64,000 bases of DNA. Origin: Bactericera cockerelli. Taxonomy: Eukaryota > Arthropoda > Insecta > Hemiptera > Triozidae. Below the pieces are notes generated by a model that saw only the letters and a list, made by a program, of their open reading frames with translations, had not been told where the DNA came from and made no database searches. The stretch covers positions 9,553,665 through 9,617,664 of the forward strand of contig CM044959.1 of assembly GCA_024516035.1 (NCBI GenBank), in the 5' to 3' direction. Positions 61,001 through 64,000 of the stretch are shown here, piece by piece. The translations under genes and the position numbers were made by a program. Position 1 is the stretch's first letter. Each line of letters begins with the position of its first letter.

Positions 61001-62677
61001 GCATTGAATGAATTTTAAATAATACAGTCAAATGAGGACTTGTGTAAACAAGAAACCTGGATAGACAGGAAAAAAAAAAAAACTTATAGGCCTTTGAGAG
61101 GTTTTCTGGAGGAAAAAAAAAAAAAAATCAAGCAGGAAAATATTGCAGTGACTTGAGTTTCTGTTTATCCAGGTTTGACTCACAGTATTTTTTTATGTAT
61201 AAAAAAACTATAAATTACTATTATATTTGTATTTGTACAATTTTATTTTGACTGTTATTTTATTTGAAAATGTAAATAGGCTAAACCCGTCAATAAACAC
61301 CCGTTTATTGGGCATTATTATTATTATTATACTATGAAAATTACTTGTTTGACTTTGTTTCCAACATCTAGCTGGTTGGTTTCATCCAGAATTTCCTCGA
61401 GGTTGAGTGGATGATCATCCCCATCCTGGTGTCTCTGTTTCATGTGTTTTACTATCTTAGCCAGAACACCAAACTTATACTGGGAACTCCCAGACATGGT
61501 TTTGTAGCTGAAAAAAGAACAGATGTTAAAGTAGTAAACAATAATTTCTGAGTACTATAGAAGCCAAGAGAAAAGGAAAATGATCAAATTTGAGCCCTAG
61601 TAATGCTTTATTTTATTTATTTAGACCATCAAAGCATGACAGGTAGTCCCATAATTAGATTATATATGAGTAAAAATAATGTATGCATTTTCACTCATTT
61701 AGGTATTTGAAAATGAGACTGCACACTGATAACACTCAATCTATACCTAGAGATTGCCACAAATGCTTTTTATTAAAAAACAGCTGTATTTGTTGCTACA
61801 GGAATTATGATTTTGTAAAACACAATACAACAATAATTAATCTACTTGTTACATTAGAACATGTTCCTGATATTTGTCACATTTTTTGCTGTTAATATTT
61901 TTAAAAGTGGAAGGTGAACACAATCATATAGACATTTGATTATGAGATCAGCAGAAATATTAAAATCAAATGCATCATAAAGTATCTACATCCAAAGACT
62001 TGGAAAAGCATGGAAACTTTTTCCAATTTAGTGTGGGGAAACTTTGTAATTTTATTTGCAGATGAGAGAATATATCTACTTTCTTCTGATTGCAAGTAAC
62101 TATTTACTTTAAACATAACTTACTTAGCATTGCTAGAGGAGCCCAGTGATGAGGCAGATGTTGAGGACGATGATGATGAAGAACTGGTTTTAGCTTTTTT
62201 TCCTTTCCATGGTTCATCTTTGTTACTTTCTGCTTTCCTTTTCTCAACTCTGAAATAATAATAATAATAATAATAATATCGCCTTATTTATACTGCCCGA
62301 TCAGGACTTTTAAAGTCCCATTATTCCAGCAGTAAGCCCAAGACACAAGAAATAATTTAAAAAGTGTCATACAAAGTGATGCATGAACACAACAGAGACC
62401 TAGCTGGACCCTAGGGTAGGCCCGGTGGTACCACATAGAATAACCTAACCATGTTATTAAATGTAAGCAGCTTTGAAAATTGTTTATATCTAATAGTAGG
62501 AACTAGGGTAAGCCCAGGGTCCTAGTTGTAGCCGCCTATTAGGAACCATGCAATCTGGAAATCCTTAAATCAATATCTCTGTCAGGAAGTAATTCAATTT
62601 ATTATCTATGCTTACGTTGGAGTTGTCAGAGCCTTCTTCTTGAATAGGTCCCTTTCTCTGAGCAGTGCTGGATCCAT
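57854..62677 (-). CDS. GTF2E2 (TfIIEbeta): Transcription initiation factor IIE subunit beta
   Basis: Six exons on the minus strand: 62677-62616, 62249-62124, 61507-61345, 60405-60205, 59156-58992, 58000-57854; total 864 nt, 287 aa, close to the 291 aa of human. It is the small subunit of TFIIE, which joins TFIIE alpha at the RNA polymerase II preinitiation complex, binds promoter DNA and recruits TFIIH. Order: [20 protein letters not shown] start, Lys/Ser-rich linker with a polyserine stretch, first winged helix ([18 protein letters not shown]), second winged helix ([37 protein letters not shown]), EFQKLW-type segment ([17 protein letters not shown]), and a basic C-terminus ending ENYETVS. 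All junctions are GT-AG and in frame. It is divergent with ACTR6. Confidence 0.95.
58170..58300 (-). repeat. tRNA-headed SINE, family C (inverted)
   Basis: Minus-strand GTGGCTCAGTGGTTAAGAGC, GCGAGTTCGAATCCCGGGG, ATTCTGACCGAATTTTTCC, GGAATGGCATGGATGTAAAG. Confidence 0.85.
58380..58760 (+). repeat. tRNA-headed SINE, family G (two heads, one tail)
   Basis: Partial head at 58380-58445 (CGCCATGTGGAAGGTCCCGG, GTTCAATCCCC), a second at 58485-58580 (GAATAGCTCAGGGGCTAAGC, TTGCCATGCAGAAGG), then a tail with TATTGTGTCACTTCTCGCTC, CATCAGAGGGGAGGC and GTTTCATGGCTACGAAAC. Confidence 0.72.
58992..59156 (-). CDS. GTF2E2 (TfIIEbeta): GTF2E2 exon 5
   Basis: Minus-strand acceptor CTCTCTTCAG and donor GTTTGT. 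Encodes [37 protein letters not shown] and KIKEYLEKQ. Confidence 0.94.
59456..59664 (-). repeat. tRNA-headed SINE, family A (inverted, complete)
   Basis: Minus-strand GTCCTGGTAGCTCAGTGGTA, GTGGGTTCGAAACCCAGCC, TTCCCATTTGGGATTTTTACC, TTACTGCTGGAATAATGGG and an (ATT)n end. Confidence 0.87.
59814..59935 (+). repeat. Family B SINE, diverged
   Basis: AACCCGAAGGTTGATAGTTC, TTTTTAGTAAGGAGAGATTG, GTGATTAACACAAATATGAT; the head is partly lost. Confidence 0.6.
60024..60160. mobile_element. Palindromic MITE (AATTAATAGAC family), second copy
   Basis: GGGCAAAATTAATAGAC and the partial inverse GTCTATCAATTCCGTC as ends; internal CATTGCTAAGCGTCGATTTT and GACTTAACGCCACAGAGG as at 18270. Confidence 0.72.
60205..60405 (-). 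CDS. GTF2E2 (TfIIEbeta): GTF2E2 exon 4 (second winged helix)
   Basis: Acceptor TTCTTTCAG, donor GTATGA. Encodes [20 protein letters not shown] through [20 protein letters not shown] and EKALK. 67 codons in phase 0. Confidence 0.94.
60740..61015 (-). repeat. Inverted family H tail plus a 5S SINE head fragment
   Basis: Minus strand: GGGTTGGGTGGAAGAGATTG, ACACAGGCAATAACCCCGCC, CTTTAGGTAGGACATTAAC (60740-60945). 60950-61015 is an inverted 5S-like piece with TGAAGTTAGGACTTGGATG and GTGACCATTC. Confidence 0.68.
61345..61507 (-). CDS. GTF2E2 (TfIIEbeta): GTF2E2 exon 3 (first winged helix)
   Basis: Acceptor TTTTTCAG, donor GTAATT. Encodes [20 protein letters not shown], then [18 protein letters not shown] and NKVKQ. 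Confidence 0.94.
61515..62120. other. GTF2E2 intron 2, nothing recognised
   Basis: AT-rich; a frame of 70 codons here has no recognisable features. Confidence 0.5.
62124..62249 (-). CDS. GTF2E2 (TfIIEbeta): GTF2E2 exon 2 (Lys/Ser linker)
   Basis: Acceptor ATTTCAG, donor GTAAGT. Encodes [20 protein letters not shown] followed by [20 protein letters not shown], the low-complexity serine stretch typical of the subunit's N-terminal region. Confidence 0.92.
62257..62347 (-). repeat. Family A SINE tail (inverted)
   Basis: (AAT)n, ATCGCCTTATTTATACTGCC, AAGTCCCATTATTCCAGCAG, TAAGCCCAAGACAC; head missing. In GTF2E2 intron 1, directly upstream of the exon 2 acceptor. Confidence 0.8.
62616..62677 (-). 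CDS. GTF2E2 (TfIIEbeta): GTF2E2 first coding exon
   Basis: ATG at 62677-62675, donor GTAAGC. Encodes [20 protein letters not shown], nearly the same as the vertebrate N-terminus, which fixes the start. Confidence 0.95.
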
Positions 62678-63313
62678 TTTTTAATTTGTTTGGATAAAAC
62701 TGTCAAATAATGAAAAATATTATTAGAAAGGAAACATAAGGTAGTTCAGTCTGACAAAAAATCTTTTCCCTTCATTGAATCTATCGAACCACTCAAATCT
62801 TGAGAATGCTGTCCAAGTTTCACTTGAGCAGACTACACCAGTCACTTGATGCTTGACTAGTCTGACTGATCGTATGGTTGATGGATTTCACTGACTAACT
62901 ATTGACTTTAAGAAATTTTCTTCAGAATATCAACTCTCCAGATACGGTTCGGAATCTCCAGAACTCCAGAATACTCCAGACAAAATTAACAATTTACCAG
63001 ATTATTTTTCAACTTTCAACAATTTCAACTTTTAAAAAATTCAAATACTTCGCGGGCTTACATGGAGCTTCCGAGTAGTGGAGAAGGAGCGTTATGAATT
63101 TGAAAAATGAGACAGCTGTAGCAAATACGCCCAAGTAAGAGCGGCAAATTTTAAAATTGTATACCAGATTTTTCCAAGTTTAGTTTTGTGAACTTTTGCA
63201 GATTTGCACTTTATTTGCATTTGCCTCTTTTCTTTTCCTAGGTTGTAAGGCCTAGTTTTCTTAAACTATGATGGTTCTTTGAGAAACATATTGAAAACTT
63301 TTTCATAATTATC
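62678..63313. promoter_or_regulatory. Shared GTF2E2/ACTR6 promoter interval
   Basis: 636 bp between the two divergent start codons, holding both 5' UTRs and presumably a bidirectional promoter. Relatively GC-rich around 63050-63140. I see no clear TATA box that must be used by either gene, and no CpG-dense block. Confidence 0.55.
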
Positions 63314-63891
63314 ATGACTGAAAACGTTTATATCCTCGATAATGGGGCATATTCAGCCAAAGTTGGACTGGCCTCCATGAAAACACCCAAGTAAGTATAA
63401 AATAATTTTACTTTGGACAAAATTAAATCCATTAGTTTTTACATTCAGTCAAAGTGGGCATGACAAGCTGACTAGTGCATTCACCTGATCAATTCTTGTG
63501 CCACTTCTCCATTGGAAAGTACTCGTGGATTGGAATCCTCTCTGATCTATCAACTTGGCCAGAGACCATCAACTCTGGAAAAATTACATCAGCTATTCCA
63601 TCAAAAAATAAATTTAATGGAGTCAATAGCATATTGAAAACACCAGTTTAATTTAGTGGAAATGGTCTAATGAAAGATCCCAGAGCATTCTATTGAAGAT
63701 AGAGAAAATAGATACCCATTTAAATTATGACAAAATAAAATCAAAAATGTAAAACTATCTATATTATTTTCAGGAATATTCCTAACTGTATAATGAAAGC
63801 CAAAAGTGAAAGAAGGCGTCCCTTTATTGGAGATCAAGTTGAAGATTGTAGAGATGCTTCAGGGCTTTTCTACATTCTACCATTTCAAAAG
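63314..63891 (+). CDS. ACTR6 (Arp6): Actin-related protein 6, first two exons (3' end off window)
   Basis: Exons 63314-63390 and 63774-63891, continuing past the right edge. ARP6 is a nuclear actin-related subunit of the SRCAP/SWR1 chromatin remodelling complex that deposits histone H2A.Z. Exon 1 gives MTENVYILDNGAYSAKVGLA with the actin-fold DNGAYxxKVG motif. Exon 2 gives NIPNCIMKAKSERRRPFIGD and the ARP6-typical ASGLFYILPFQK. Donors GTAAGT and GTGAAT, acceptor TTTTCAG; phases agree. A weak 5S SINE relic lies in intron 1 near 63600-63680. Confidence 0.93.
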
Positions 63892-64000
63892 GTGAATTTT
63901 GGTTATTATTTTATTAGAGTCTTGAGTCTAGATGGCAGTACACAACTTTGGCCATGCCTCTGCTGACTAATTTGAAGTATTTTTGACTAATTTGAAGACT

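Overview
This is a nuclear window from an animal, almost certainly an arthropod. The tyrosine hydroxylase exons read like insect and crustacean pleiotropic/TH, the genes are intron-rich with GT-AG borders, and an intact R1-clade LINE is present, a clade best known from arthropods. I cannot resolve the lineage further from sequence alone. Most of the window is AT-rich non-coding DNA full of short interspersed elements.

Genes. (1) 62-14898, plus strand: tyrosine hydroxylase (TH/ple) without its first exon(s). Three small acidic N-terminal exons are followed by the ACT domain, the catalytic core and the C-terminal helix. (2) 31716-47697, plus strand: a RERG/RASL11-type Ras-like small GTPase in five exons (211 aa). 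(3) 57854-62677, minus strand: TFIIE beta (GTF2E2) in six exons (287 aa). (4) 63314 to beyond the right edge, plus strand: the first two coding exons of actin-related protein 6 (ACTR6). It is divergent from GTF2E2, with 636 bp between start codons.

Mobile elements. An intact two-ORF R1-clade LINE lies at 23152-30406, bounded by an exact 12-bp duplication. A 5'-truncated second LINE lies at about 16870-18255. A putative complete DNA transposon of about 5.7 kb (50296-56030) has 31-bp terminal inverted repeats, a 4-bp target duplication, a DDD-type transposase-like protein of about 817 aa and a second repetitive Asp/Val-rich ORF; it may belong to the Sola group. There are also a 150-bp piggyBac-type MITE with a recognisable empty site, a mariner deletion derivative, a 1.56-kb long-TIR element and a palindromic MITE family. 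Many SINE copies are present: 5S-rRNA-headed SINEs and at least six tRNA-headed families, several sharing internal core or tail domains despite different heads.

Themes. Short local duplications hit exon ends repeatedly: GTPase exon 4 (five partial extra copies), its exon-1 acceptor region, its last exon (which seeded downstream minisatellites) and the last exon of GTF2E2 (two extra partial copies). The R1-like LINE carries repeated hairpins in both UTRs whose stems differ between copies but stay complementary, which suggests structured functional RNA.
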